A stretch of DNA of 64,000 nucleotides from Methylorubrum aminovorans (GTDB lineage: Bacteria > Pseudomonadota > Alphaproteobacteria > Rhizobiales > Beijerinckiaceae): contig NZ_BPRC01000010.1 of assembly GCF_022179725.1 (NCBI RefSeq), positions 124,001 to 188,000 of the forward strand, given 5' to 3'. Shown here piece after piece: positions 1 through 8,586 of this stretch. Within the stretch, counting starts at the first letter, position 1. Each line of letters starts with the position of its first letter. Made by a program: the position numbers and the translations under genes. Under the pieces are notes generated by a model. It searched no databases. It was not told the origin of the DNA and saw only the letters and a list, made by a program, of their open reading frames with translations.

Positions 1-991
1 GCTCGGCGAGGTGGAGGCCGACGGCGAGCGCCGCCACGAGCCGCGTGCGGTTCTCGCCGGGGCGCAGGATCAGGGCGGCGGCGAGCGCCACGATGCCGGC
101 GCCGGACAGCGCCAGGACACGGCCGTAGAAACTCGACCGCAGCCGGTACCAAGCGGCGGCCTCCGGATCGGCGGCCGCGCCGAGCATCAGGAACTGCACC
201 GCGTGCAGGCCGGCCCAGACGAGGAGCAGCACGGCGAGCGGCGTCAGGCGATCGTGCCGACGCCGGGCCGGCCCGACATCGGGCGGCGCGACGAGGATCG
301 CCGCGGCCAGCGCGAGGCTCGACCAAGCCGCGAGCACCAGAAGGCCGAAGGCGCTGGCGTGGAAGCGCAGGCCGGGATCGGTGCCGACCGCCATGACGAG
401 ATCGAAGGCCGCCAACGTGCCGACCACGGTGTGGAGGCCGAGGCCGAGCGCGGCGCGACCGTCATCGATCCGCCCGGCCTTGGCCCAGGGCTCGCCGCCG
501 CGGCGGGCGAAGAGCAGGGCGAGCCCGGTCCACAGAGCGAAATAGAGGCCGAGACGGGCGGCAAGGAACAGCGGCGCGTTGCCGAACAGGATGAGCGGCC
601 CGTCCGGCCCGGCGCTCTCCGGGGCCGGGTAGAGCAGGGCGGCGACCAGCGGGATCGGCAGGGCGAGGATCGCGGCCACCGGCATCAGCACCAGCAGGCC
701 GCGCAGGGTTTCCAGCAGGGCGGTCTCGGGCTGCGGGCGCCACGCATCCGCCCGCTCGATCATGATCGCGACAGGCAGCGCCCCGGCGGGGAGCGCGAGG
801 AGGCAGGTCCAGGCGGCGAGATAGGAGGGCGCGAGCCGCGGCAGCCCGGCATGGTGGAACGCCAGCAGCAGGCAGCCCAACCCTACGGCGAAGGCCGCAG
901 CCGGTCGCCGGGCGGGATCGCGGAAGTAGCCGCTGGCGGATTTCGCCCCCGCTGCCTTGCGAGCGGCGGCGCCTTTCTCCTCGGCGCTCAC
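1..991 (-). CDS. ActF-like quinol:cytochrome c oxidoreductase membrane subunit, partial
   Basis: Multi-pass membrane protein, about 330 codons visible, with its C-terminus beyond the left edge. The GTG start overlaps the stop of the upstream ActC/ActD-like gene (GTGA), so the two are translationally coupled. I translated it by hand. After a short basic cytoplasmic lead there are at least seven hydrophobic segments. A segment reading TLAAFDLVMAV followed by a short loop and another helix resembles the ActF pattern 'FAAFDWLMSL'. A later stretch ending HAVQFLMLG, followed by WYRLRSSFYGR, resembles the 'FSQFLIIW...WY..R' part of ActF. ActF belongs to alternative complex III, which oxidises quinol and reduces cytochrome c in the inner membrane. 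The match is distant and rests on these patterns plus the neighbour; another NrfD-superfamily role is possible. Confidence 0.6.
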   Translation of the reverse strand, partial: MSAEEKGAAARKAAGAKSASGYFRDPARRPAAAFAVGLGCLLLAFHHAGLPRLAPSYLAAWTCLLALPAGALPVAIMIERADAWRPQPETALLETLRGLLVLMPVAAILALPIPLVAALLYPAPESAGPDGPLILFGNAPLFLAARLGLYFALWTGLALLFARRGGEPWAKAGRIDDGRAALGLGLHTVVGTLAAFDLVMAVGTDPGLRFHASAFGLLVLAAWSSLALAAAILVAPPDVGPARRRHDRLTPLAVLLLVWAGLHAVQFLMLGAAADPEAAAWYRLRSSFYGRVLALSGAGIVALAAALILRPGENRTRLVAALAVGLHLAE

Positions 992-2901
992 CGCCGCGTC
1001 CCCAAAGCGGCGGGACCGTAGAGGGCGAGGGGTCGTCCGGCCGCCTCCGGCAGGGCGTTGAGGCGCCGCACGAGGGCGGCCGGGTTGAACGCCCCGCGAG
1101 AGGGTTCGACCGGGGGGTCGATCGTCAGGACGAAGCGGTTGGCGAGAGCGGAGGCCGGCCGGCGGCCTGTCCGCCCGGCTCTGACAGCCGCGACGAGCGC
1201 CCCCGCGAGACCGAGGACACCGCCCATCGCGCCGGCCGAGAGGGCCGGCACCGCCGCCATGGCCCAGGAAAGCGGCCATGAGGCCGGCCATAGCAGCGGT
1301 GATGAGAGCCCCCAGGAAGCGGACCAAGTGGCAGGTGAGGCGAGCGACGCCACGTCCGAGAATCCCTCAGGCATCGCATCGGCGAGGCCGATGATGCGGG
1401 CGACGACGAAAGCCGCGACACCGAGGAAGGCCCCGCCCAGCGCGAAGCGGTTCAGGCATCGCCCACGGGCGTGCAGCGCGGCCGCGGCCTCCGGCATCGG
1501 CACGGGACCGTAAGCGCCGAGCCGCGACGGCGTGTCGGGTCCCGAGAGGCCCCGCACCCCCTCGGCCAGCTCGGCCTCAGCGGCGAAGACCGCCAGAAGG
1601 CCCGGCCGAAGCCCTTGATCCGGCGAAACGTCGCGACCGGATTCGAGCCCCGCCTCCGGTGCCCGGAGCGCCGCGTGCGGGTTGTGGGCAAGGGCGAGTT
1701 GCCGCGTCTCGGCGATCGAGACCGGAGGCACGAGGCGGAACAGCACGAGCAGACCGAGGACGAACAGCCCGGCGGACCCGAGCGCGGCGGCGGCGGTGGC
1801 GAGACCCGCAAGATCCATCCCCGCCGTTCCGGCCCGCGCGGCGAGCACATGATCGGCGCCGAGGCCGGCGGCGACAAGGCCACCGAGGGCGCCGAGGGCG
1901 ATGGCGCTGCGCCGGACGGGTGCGATCCAGAACAATTGCGTGGGAAGAAGGCCGGCGAGCATGAGCGTCCAGAAGGCGGGAGCCTCGTCGCCGAGGATCC
2001 GGCGGGTCAGGCGTGCCCGCTCGGCCGCGTCGCCGTAGAGGAGCGCGGTGACGTTCTCGGTGACGTGGCAATAGAGGGCCGCGAGTCCGAAGGCGAGGAT
2101 CAGTCGGCCCAGGATGTCGAGGTGCCGGCCGGTGATGAGCCCGTCGAGCCCGAGACTGCGCCGCAGGGCCACCGCGAGCGCCGCGATCAGACCCGCGCCC
2201 GAGAGCACCGCCTCGACCAGCAGGGCGACCGGAAGCAGGGTGTCGTGGCGATCGGTGCGAAAGGCCGCGGCCAGCGCAAGGTCGATCAGCACCGACACCG
2301 CCGCGAGGATGGCGAGCAGGGCGAGCCCGCGGCAGGCCCGTTCCCAAGCGAGCCACTGCCGCACCGAGCCGCACCAGCCGGCCGCGAGCGCGCGGTAGAG
2401 GCGCGTGCGGGGGCGATCCGGCTCCGCAACGAGGCGGTCGCGCAGAACCGCCAGATCCGGCAGGAGCGCCGCCGCCCAGAGACCGCCCGCCGCCACGAGC
2501 AGGGCCGCGAAACTCACCGCGTGGAGCGGTGCCGGGTGGAGGGCGGCGAGACCGGCGCAGAGCAGGGCGGCCGTCTGCGCCAGCCGGCCGATTCCGCAGC
2601 GCCACGCAACGTCCGCGAGCAGCAGCAGCCCCGAGATCAGCAGACACCCCGCGGCGAGCCCGATCCACCACCCGGCTCCGGCCGCGGCCAGCGCGGCGGG
2701 CACGGCCGGGCGCAGACCGGCCCAGAGAAGGATCAGGGCGAACATGCCGGCCACGGCAAGCCACCAGCGGCGGCCGCCGGGCGCGAGCACGGCCCCCGTC
2801 AGTGCGGCACCGATCGAAGAGACCGTCTCGCCGGCCCCGATCACCGGCATTCCGTAGAGAGAAGCCGGCTCGGAGACAGGCTCATGCACGGGTTCGCTCA
2901 T
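988..2901 (-). CDS. NrfD (ActC-like) and DUF3341 (ActD-like) fusion protein
   Basis: A 637-residue membrane protein. Residues about 45-395 form an NrfD/polysulfide-reductase-type bundle; the segment HLDILGRLILAFGLAALY then CHVTENVTALLYG matches the 'HLD...LL.TG...Y.Y..E.F.AWYSG' block of ActC. Residues about 430-637 match DUF3341 (ActD): the opening GLLAVFAAEAELAEGVRGL, two helices near 484-504 and 545-572, then NRFVLTIDPP. In Rhodothermus-type complex III, ActC and ActD are separate neighbouring genes, so this is a fusion. The start is the ATG of MSEPVHEP; the open frame extends to 3138 without a recognisable domain, and no strong ribosome site is visible. The usual ActC motif 'HAGTLISAIL' is not preserved (IGLAAGCLLISGLLLL instead). 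ActA and ActB are not upstream. Confidence 0.72.
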   Translation of the reverse strand: MSEPVHEPVSEPASLYGMPVIGAGETVSSIGAALTGAVLAPGGRRWWLAVAGMFALILLWAGLRPAVPAALAAAGAGWWIGLAAGCLLISGLLLLADVAWRCGIGRLAQTAALLCAGLAALHPAPLHAVSFAALLVAAGGLWAAALLPDLAVLRDRLVAEPDRPRTRLYRALAAGWCGSVRQWLAWERACRGLALLAILAAVSVLIDLALAAAFRTDRHDTLLPVALLVEAVLSGAGLIAALAVALRRSLGLDGLITGRHLDILGRLILAFGLAALYCHVTENVTALLYGDAAERARLTRRILGDEAPAFWTLMLAGLLPTQLFWIAPVRRSAIALGALGGLVAAGLGADHVLAARAGTAGMDLAGLATAAAALGSAGLFVLGLLVLFRLVPPVSIAETRQLALAHNPHAALRAPEAGLESGRDVSPDQGLRPGLLAVFAAEAELAEGVRGLSGPDTPSRLGAYGPVPMPEAAAALHARGRCLNRFALGGAFLGVAAFVVARIIGLADAMPEGFSDVASLASPATWSASWGLSSPLLWPASWPLSWAMAAVPALSAGAMGGVLGLAGALVAAVRAGRTGRRPASALANRFVLTIDPPVEPSRGAFNPAALVRRLNALPEAAGRPLALYGPAALGTRR

Positions 2902-3324
2902 CGGCTCAACGACCGGCCGACGAGCGCGGACGGCGGCGGAGCCGCAAGGAACAAGCAGGTGCTGGGATGTCTCGCACGGGCATCCGGCATCGTCCGGTGA
3001 GAGGGGAGGGCGTGGCCCCGCCGAACGGAATGACGGGGAACCGGGCGAAAGGCAGGCCCTCCGCGCGGATGACGCAGGAACGTCCCGCCCGCCATGTGCT
3101 CTCCCGCACCAAAGAGCAACGCGCGCGCGGGATTGCAATGCGACATGCGGGCCGGCCGGGCTTGCACCGCAGGGTTTCCGTGCGAAGAGGGCGCTCCGTG
3201 ACGGGCCTCCTCACGCGCCTGCCCGCCGGATCAGCCTTTTACGACGCCGAAGCCCAAGTCACCGGTAGCCTTCGCCCGATGCCGCTTCCCTCTCCCGCCA
3301 ACCTGCCCGGCCCATCTCGGCCCG
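2902..3324. other. divergent intergenic region
   Basis: 423 bases between the divergent ActCD-like and ABC-like genes. Open frames here have no recognisable domain and look like GC-rich shadow reading. It must hold the promoters of both genes, but I see no convincing -35/-10 pair or operator. Confidence 0.4.
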
Positions 3325-5943
3325 GTGCCCGGAATGCCGATGGAGCGTAACCCCGTCCGGTTCGCCTTCGCCTCGTCGCCGCGCCGGCACGCGGCGGCGC
3401 TCGGGCTGGCTGTGGGCTTGGGCGGACCGCTGGTGCTGTTCGTGCTGCTGTGCCTGCGCGACCTCATCGCGGTGCTGACCCGCAGCAGCCCGAACGTCCT
3501 GCCCTTCCTGCGGATCGCCCTGCCGCTTCCGGGCCATCACGACAGCGAGGCGCCGATCCTGTTTCAGGGCTGGAGCCTATCGCCGGCCGAGCTGCCGCTG
3601 ATCGCGCTGAGTTCGCTTGCCGCCGCGGCCCTGCTTCTCGCGATCCTCGGCGCGGCGGTCGCCTATCTCTGCTTCTCCGTCCAGGCGCGGGCCACGGCGC
3701 GACTGCGGGCGCGGGCCACCGAGGCGATCCTCGCCTCGCCGCCGGGCGCCCGCGAGGACCTGCGGGCGCTGCCCGGCCTCGTCGGCCAGGCGCTCGCGCG
3801 GATGGGATCGCTTGCGGCGGTCGGCATCGTCGTGCCCGGCCTGACGTTCGCCGCGATCCTGCTCGCCCTGGTGATGGCGGAACTCGCCGCCCCGCGCCTC
3901 GTGCCGGTGATCGCCCTGCTGCTCGCCGCCGTCGGATTGGCCCGGGCCCTGCTCGCCAGCCGCACCGCCGCCCGCGGCAGTCTGCGCCGCGCCGACACCG
4001 CCGCCACGGAAGCGGGCCTGCGCGACCTGATCCGGCGGATGCCGGCGGTACGCGCCCACGGGGCGGCAGCGTTCGAGCGGCGCCGCCTGGGCCTGCGGGC
4101 GCGCGCGGCGCGTTCGGCCCTGGTGCGGGCCGAGGCCCGGCTCGCTTATGCGCGGGCCCCGGCACTCGCCCTCGTCGTGATCCTGCCCGCGCTGCTCATC
4201 GCAACCGCCCTGTGGCAGGGCGAGGCGGCGACCGAGGCCGACAACGTCCTGCCCGGCGCGCTGGTCGCCGCGGCCGGCGCCTTCGCCCTGGCCGCAAGCC
4301 TCGTGGCGATCAGCATGCGGCTCTGGAACCAGTACCGCACGGTCGCCCCCCTGTTTCGCACCATTGCCGAGACCCTGGACGCGCTCAATCCGCGCCTGCC
4401 GGGTGACCGCGCCCGTGCGGCCGCCCCGTTCCCCGAGACGGGCGCCCTCGTCGCGAAAGGTGTGGGCGCCTACGATCCCGGCAGCGGCGAGCGGCTGACC
4501 GGCGTCGACCTCGCCCTGCCGATGCCGGCGCATGTGGCGATCGTGGGTCATCGCGGCAGCGGATCGCGGGCGCTCGCGGCGCTGCTTGCCGGGCAGATCG
4601 AGCCCACCGCAGGCGCCGTGACCTATGGCGGCACCGACCTGCGCGCCTTCGACTCCGCCGAGCGCGCCCGGCGAATGGCACTGGCCGGCTCCGAGGCGAT
4701 CCTGATCGAGGGGACGCTGCGCCAAAACCTGCTCTACGGCGCCCGCAGCGGCGACCGAGAAGCCTCGGGTCTGGCCGAGCGCATCGCCATCCTCAAGCTC
4801 ACGGGCCTCGACGCCTTCGTCTACGAGCGGGGCCTGGAGGCCTCCGTCGATCCCGAGGACGATCCCGCCACCGCCGAGGCTGTGGTCGCCGCCCGCTGGG
4901 CCGTGCGCGAGGCGCTCGCCCGTGAGGGCATGGCCCGCCTCGTCGAGCCGTTCGACCCGGCCCGCTACAACCATCAGGCGGATATCGGCGAGAACATCCT
5001 GTTCGGCGAGGCGGTGAGCCCGGCCTTCTCGCAAGGACGGCTCGCGGCACACCCCTACCTGCGCGCGGTGCTGGAGGCGGAAGATCTGACCCGCACCCTG
5101 GTCGATGTCGGGCTGCAGGTGGCCCGCTCGACCGTCGAGATCTTCGCGGATCTGCCCGACGACCACCCCCTGTTCGAGACCTTCTCGCTGTTTCCGGCGG
5201 CGGAGCGGGGCTATTTCGAGGATCTCGTTGCGCGCCAGCCCGAGGCCCGAGGCTTTCGGCGTGGCCCCGCCGGGCACCGCGACCGCGAGCGGCTGATCGG
5301 GCTGGCGCTCCGCTACAGCGAGACGCGCCATCGCTTCGGCCTGATCGATGCGGCGCTCGAACAGCGTCTGGTCGGCGCCCGGCACTCCTTCGCGGCGATG
5401 CTGCCGCCGCGCTACCGCGAGAAGGTGGAGTTCTACGACCCCTCCCGGATCACCGCCGCGGCGAGCCTGGAAGAAAACCTGCTGTTCGGACGCATCACGC
5501 AAGGCGAGGCCGGCGCCGAGGCGCGGGTGCGCGCCCTGGTGCGACGGGTGCTCGCCGAGCAGGGCCTGGAGCCCACCGTCTACCGGCTCGGCCTCGCGGC
5601 GCGGATCGAGGCCGGTGTCGCGGTCGCCGGACAGGGCCAGCGCGCGGTGCTGGGGGAGGGCGCTCTCGGACCGCGCGAGCGGGTGGCGATCGAGTTCGTG
5701 CGCTGCCTCGTGCGCCGCCCTGACATCCTCGTGGTCGGCCTCTCGCTCGACGACCGCAAGCCCGACGAGATCACCGCCCGAATCGAGCGCCTGCGGGCGC
5801 TGCGCGCGGGCGCCGCGCTCATCGTCTGTCTCCCGGACGAGGACACCCTGAACCGGCAGGCGCCGTTCGACGCCGTGCTTCGGGTGGAGCGCAACACCGT
5901 GGTGACGGGCGATCCGCAGGAAACCGAGGCGGTCTCCGCCTGA
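3325..5943 (+). CDS. ABC-exporter-like protein with degenerate ATPase motifs
   Basis: 872 residues in the layout of a half ABC exporter. Six hydrophobic segments (about 23-50, 90-117, 162-185, 190-210, 278-297, 308-331) are followed by an ATPase-like domain from about 372. The ATPase is not canonical. The Walker A position reads GHRGSGSR (408-415), so the catalytic Lys and the following Ser/Thr are absent. The LSGGQ position reads ALGPRER (780-786), and the Walker B region DILVVGLSLDD lacks the usual Asp-Glu. The motif normally found once as 'ENILYG' occurs three times (467-472, 556-561, 717-722), separated by about 230 extra residues. ATP hydrolysis therefore seems unlikely, and the protein may be structural or regulatory. 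It is monocistronic, divergent from the ACIII-like operon. A start at MERNPV (3340) is also possible. Confidence 0.75.
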   Translation: MPGMPMERNPVRFAFASSPRRHAAALGLAVGLGGPLVLFVLLCLRDLIAVLTRSSPNVLPFLRIALPLPGHHDSEAPILFQGWSLSPAELPLIALSSLAAAALLLAILGAAVAYLCFSVQARATARLRARATEAILASPPGAREDLRALPGLVGQALARMGSLAAVGIVVPGLTFAAILLALVMAELAAPRLVPVIALLLAAVGLARALLASRTAARGSLRRADTAATEAGLRDLIRRMPAVRAHGAAAFERRRLGLRARAARSALVRAEARLAYARAPALALVVILPALLIATALWQGEAATEADNVLPGALVAAAGAFALAASLVAISMRLWNQYRTVAPLFRTIAETLDALNPRLPGDRARAAAPFPETGALVAKGVGAYDPGSGERLTGVDLALPMPAHVAIVGHRGSGSRALAALLAGQIEPTAGAVTYGGTDLRAFDSAERARRMALAGSEAILIEGTLRQNLLYGARSGDREASGLAERIAILKLTGLDAFVYERGLEASVDPEDDPATAEAVVAARWAVREALAREGMARLVEPFDPARYNHQADIGENILFGEAVSPAFSQGRLAAHPYLRAVLEAEDLTRTLVDVGLQVARSTVEIFADLPDDHPLFETFSLFPAAERGYFEDLVARQPEARGFRRGPAGHRDRERLIGLALRYSETRHRFGLIDAALEQRLVGARHSFAAMLPPRYREKVEFYDPSRITAAASLEENLLFGRITQGEAGAEARVRALVRRVLAEQGLEPTVYRLGLAARIEAGVAVAGQGQRAVLGEGALGPRERVAIEFVRCLVRRPDILVVGLSLDDRKPDEITARIERLRALRAGAALIVCLPDEDTLNRQAPFDAVLRVERNTVVTGDPQETEAVSA

Positions 5944-6044
5944 GCACTTCCGTTTCCCGCAAAACCGCCCCAAAGCTTGGGCACAATCCGATTCCGTCGC
6001 CCTTGGGCGCCGCCGGTCGAACCCGGCCTCGATCGAGACGGTAT

Positions 6045-7265
6045 ATGCCTTCCCCGAACGGATCCCGACGCCTTGCGAGGTTTTGCCTGCGCACCCTCGT
6101 ATCGGCCGTGATCGGGCTGCTGTTCGTCTCCGCCTCGAACACGCTCGCCCTGGCCGAAAAGGCGAACGCACCGATCCCGGCCGCGACCCTGGCGCTGATG
6201 GCGGCACGCGGCACCGATGCCGCCTCGCCGATCGTGCTGCGAGCCTACAAGAAGGAATCCGAGATCGAGGTCTGGAAGCGCAACGCCGCCGGCCGCTACG
6301 TGCCGATCAAGACCTATCCGATCTGTCGCTGGTCCGGTCAGCTCGGGCCGAAGACCAAGACCGGCGACCGGCAGACGCCGGAGGGGTTCTACACCGTGGC
6401 CAAGAGCCAGATGAACCCGAACTCGCGCTACTACCTCTCCTTCGACGTCGGCTACCCCAACGCCTACGACCGGGCGCACGGCTCCACCGGCTCGGCGGTG
6501 ATGGTCCACGGCGTCTGCTCCTCCATGGGCTGCTTCGCCATGACGGATGCCGTGGCGGGAGAACTGTTTTCCATTGCCCGTGAGGCCTTCTCCGGCGGGC
6601 AACGGGCGTTTCAGTTCCAGTCCTTCCCGTTCCGCATGACCGCTGCGAACATGGCCCGGCACCGAACCGACCCCAACATCGCCTTCTGGCGCCAGTTGAA
6701 GGAGGGCTCCGACCGCTTCGAGGCGACCGGCGAGGAACCGGTCGTGAGCGTCTCGGGCGGACGCTACGCCTTCGCGCCCTCGCCCGATCCGGCCAAGGAG
6801 GCGGCCTTCACCGCCCTGCACAAGGACGAGACCGACCGCATCGCCGCCCTGGTGGAGGAGGGCGCGGCGGCCGTGCGCACGACCTATTCCGATGGCGGGC
6901 AGCACGCCTTCTGGGCCGCCCGCATCCGCCAGGGTTTTCCGGTGGGCGACATCAGCCGGCCCGAGGCCCTGGCCTATGCCGGCCAGGAGGTCGTGCTGAT
7001 CCCCGCCCGGCGCCGGCCGGCTCCGCTCCCGCCGGTGCCGGAGGCCGTCTGGGCCGTCTGGATCGGCGCCGGCAGCCCATCGTTGGCGGTGCGGACCGCG
7101 GATTTCGTGCCACCCTACGAGGCCGGAACGGAGCGCTTCGCGCCACGCGCTGCGGGCTACGCGCAGAGCTGGCCGAGCTTGGCCCGCGCTGCCATCGAGG
7201 CGACAATGCCACTGCCCGAATTTGCATCTCCGCAACCATCGGTTGAGAAGGTAGCACAGCGCTGA
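6045..7265 (+). CDS. L,D-transpeptidase (YkuD/YafK type)
   Basis: About 406 residues. The N-terminus has basic residues and a hydrophobic helix (LRTLVSAVIGLLFVSA), a signal peptide or anchor directing it to the periplasm. The YkuD catalytic motif is complete: MVHGVCSSMGCFAM (HG...S.GC) with the nucleophile Cys. The preceding segment, from KTGDRQTPEGFY on, matches the YafK branch, whose members act on peptidoglycan crosslinks or attach or release Braun-type lipoproteins. The long tail of about 200 residues after the catalytic domain has no recognised motif. The start was chosen at MPSPNGSRR because the upstream 14 codons lack signal-like character. It follows the ABC-like gene by about 100 bases on the same strand, so co-transcription is possible. 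Confidence 0.85.
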   Translation: MPSPNGSRRLARFCLRTLVSAVIGLLFVSASNTLALAEKANAPIPAATLALMAARGTDAASPIVLRAYKKESEIEVWKRNAAGRYVPIKTYPICRWSGQLGPKTKTGDRQTPEGFYTVAKSQMNPNSRYYLSFDVGYPNAYDRAHGSTGSAVMVHGVCSSMGCFAMTDAVAGELFSIAREAFSGGQRAFQFQSFPFRMTAANMARHRTDPNIAFWRQLKEGSDRFEATGEEPVVSVSGGRYAFAPSPDPAKEAAFTALHKDETDRIAALVEEGAAAVRTTYSDGGQHAFWAARIRQGFPVGDISRPEALAYAGQEVVLIPARRRPAPLPPVPEAVWAVWIGAGSPSLAVRTADFVPPYEAGTERFAPRAAGYAQSWPSLARAAIEATMPLPEFASPQPSVEKVAQR

Positions 7266-7455
7266 CCTGGACCTCCTCAAAACGGCGTGTGCGAGCACGC
7301 ACACAGACCCGAATGGCGGGGCCCCATCTCAGCACTGTACACTCCGTGCCCGAAGAGGGGCCGAAGGACAGCCGCGAAAACGTGCGCGGATGCGCACGGC
7401 GGCGCCACTGCTACCCGAGAAAGCCCGGCATGAAACCGGGCATTGGTGCCGATCC

Positions 7456-8361
7456 ATGACCCTGCCATATCCAGCCAAGGACGACGCCCTCGTCCTGCGT
7501 TTCTGGGGCGTACGCGGCTCCACGCCGGTCAGCGGCCCCGAGACCGCCGAGTTCGGCGGCAACACGCCGTGCCTGGAGATCCGCTGCGGGGATCGCCTGT
7601 TCGTCATCGATGCCGGCTCCGGGCTCAATGCCTTCGGGCGCAGCTGCCGCGAGTCGCTGCCGCAGGACATCGACCTGCTGTTCAGCCACCTCCATCTCGA
7701 CCACACGGCCGGCCTGCCCTTCTTCAAGCCGGCGGTGATGAACTGCGGCCACACGATCCACACCTATTGCGGGAATCTCGACGGTGCCAGCGCGCAGGAC
7801 GCGCTCGACCGGCTGTTCTCGCCGCCGCTGTTTCCGGTGACCCTCGACGTGCTGCCCTGCACCTTCAAGCATCACGGCTTCAAGGCAGGCGAGTCGCTGA
7901 CCTTCGCCGACGGCATCCGCGTCGATACGATCCTGCTCGACCACCCGCAGGGCTCGACGGGTTACCGCTTCGATTACGGCGGCAAGCGCCTCTGCGTCAT
8001 CAGCGACATCGAGCACGGCACGAACTGGCCCGATCCGGAGCTGTGCCGCTTCGTCGAGGGGGCCGACCTCCTCGTCTATGACGGCATGTTCACCGAGGGC
8101 GAGTATCCCTGCTGCAAGGGCTGGGGCCACTCGACCTGGCAGAAGGGTGTCGAGCTGGCCAAGGGAGCGGGGGTCAAGGCACTCGGCATCATCCACCTGC
8201 ACCCGGCCCATTCCGACGTGCAGTTGCGCAAGGTCGAGGCCGAGATGCAGGCCGAGATGCCGACCGCTTTCATCGCCCGCGAGCGCCAGTCGATCGAGGT
8301 GGGCCGCCCCCTCATCGGCCTCGCCGAGCCGCCGATGCTGGCCCTGGCCCGCCGGGCCTGA
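7456..8361 (+). CDS. metallo-beta-lactamase-fold hydrolase
   Basis: About 301 residues. It opens with FWGVRGSTP and EFGGNTPCLEI, the signature of the RNase Z/phosphodiesterase-like branch of the MBL fold. The metal motif is SHLHLDHTAG; a further Asp lies in ISDIEHG and a late His in IIHLHPAHSD, so the dinuclear zinc site looks complete. Homologues are often annotated as MBL-fold hydrolases next to cyclic-nucleotide signalling genes, but nothing here fixes the substrate. The ATG at 7456 (MTLPYP) is preferred because the conserved domain starts directly after it; the frame extends upstream to 7390. Confidence 0.82.
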   Translation: MTLPYPAKDDALVLRFWGVRGSTPVSGPETAEFGGNTPCLEIRCGDRLFVIDAGSGLNAFGRSCRESLPQDIDLLFSHLHLDHTAGLPFFKPAVMNCGHTIHTYCGNLDGASAQDALDRLFSPPLFPVTLDVLPCTFKHHGFKAGESLTFADGIRVDTILLDHPQGSTGYRFDYGGKRLCVISDIEHGTNWPDPELCRFVEGADLLVYDGMFTEGEYPCCKGWGHSTWQKGVELAKGAGVKALGIIHLHPAHSDVQLRKVEAEMQAEMPTAFIARERQSIEVGRPLIGLAEPPMLALARRA

Positions 8362-8474
8362 AAACTGGCTTGAACGCGGTTTCTGGGCAGGCCCATCGCT
8401 GCTCAGGCTGCCGGAACGGCTGGCTGGCTCGTGATCCCAAGAAATTGGATCAAGACCAAGTCTGGGACCCTACG

Positions 8475-8506
8475 CGTCCCAACGCTGAATCGTCCCAACG
8501 CTGAAT
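8475..8506. repeat. 16-base perfect tandem duplication
   Basis: The unit CGTCCCAACGCTGAAT occurs twice head to tail at 8475-8490 and 8491-8506, in the gap between two convergent genes. It looks like a recent slippage or duplication product. Confidence 0.9.
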
Positions 8507-8514
8507 AGAGAAGG

Positions 8515-8540
8515 GCCCACCCGATGCGTGTCGGATGGGC
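8515..8540. terminator. bidirectional hairpin terminator
   Basis: GCCCACCCGA and TCGGATGGGC pair with one mismatch around a six-base loop, between the convergent hydrolase and permease genes. CTCTCGTC follows on the plus strand, a weak pyrimidine tract. It probably ends transcription from both sides. Confidence 0.65.
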
Positions 8541-8586
8541 CTCTCGTCATGTCATGGTCCCACGCGAGTGAGACCGACCGCCGACC

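Noticed and set aside
11..1021. 336-codon plus-strand frame at the left edge
   Set aside because: The minus strand encodes a hydrophobic ActF-like protein in frame with an overlapping start; the plus frame is Arg/Gly/Glu-rich shadow.
3577..6207. 876-codon open frame antisense to the ABC-like gene
   Set aside because: Arg/Gly/Gln-rich composition without domains; a by-product of GC-rich codon use opposite a real gene.
5580..7304. 574-codon minus-strand frame
   Set aside because: Antisense to two well-supported plus-strand genes and has no recognisable motif.
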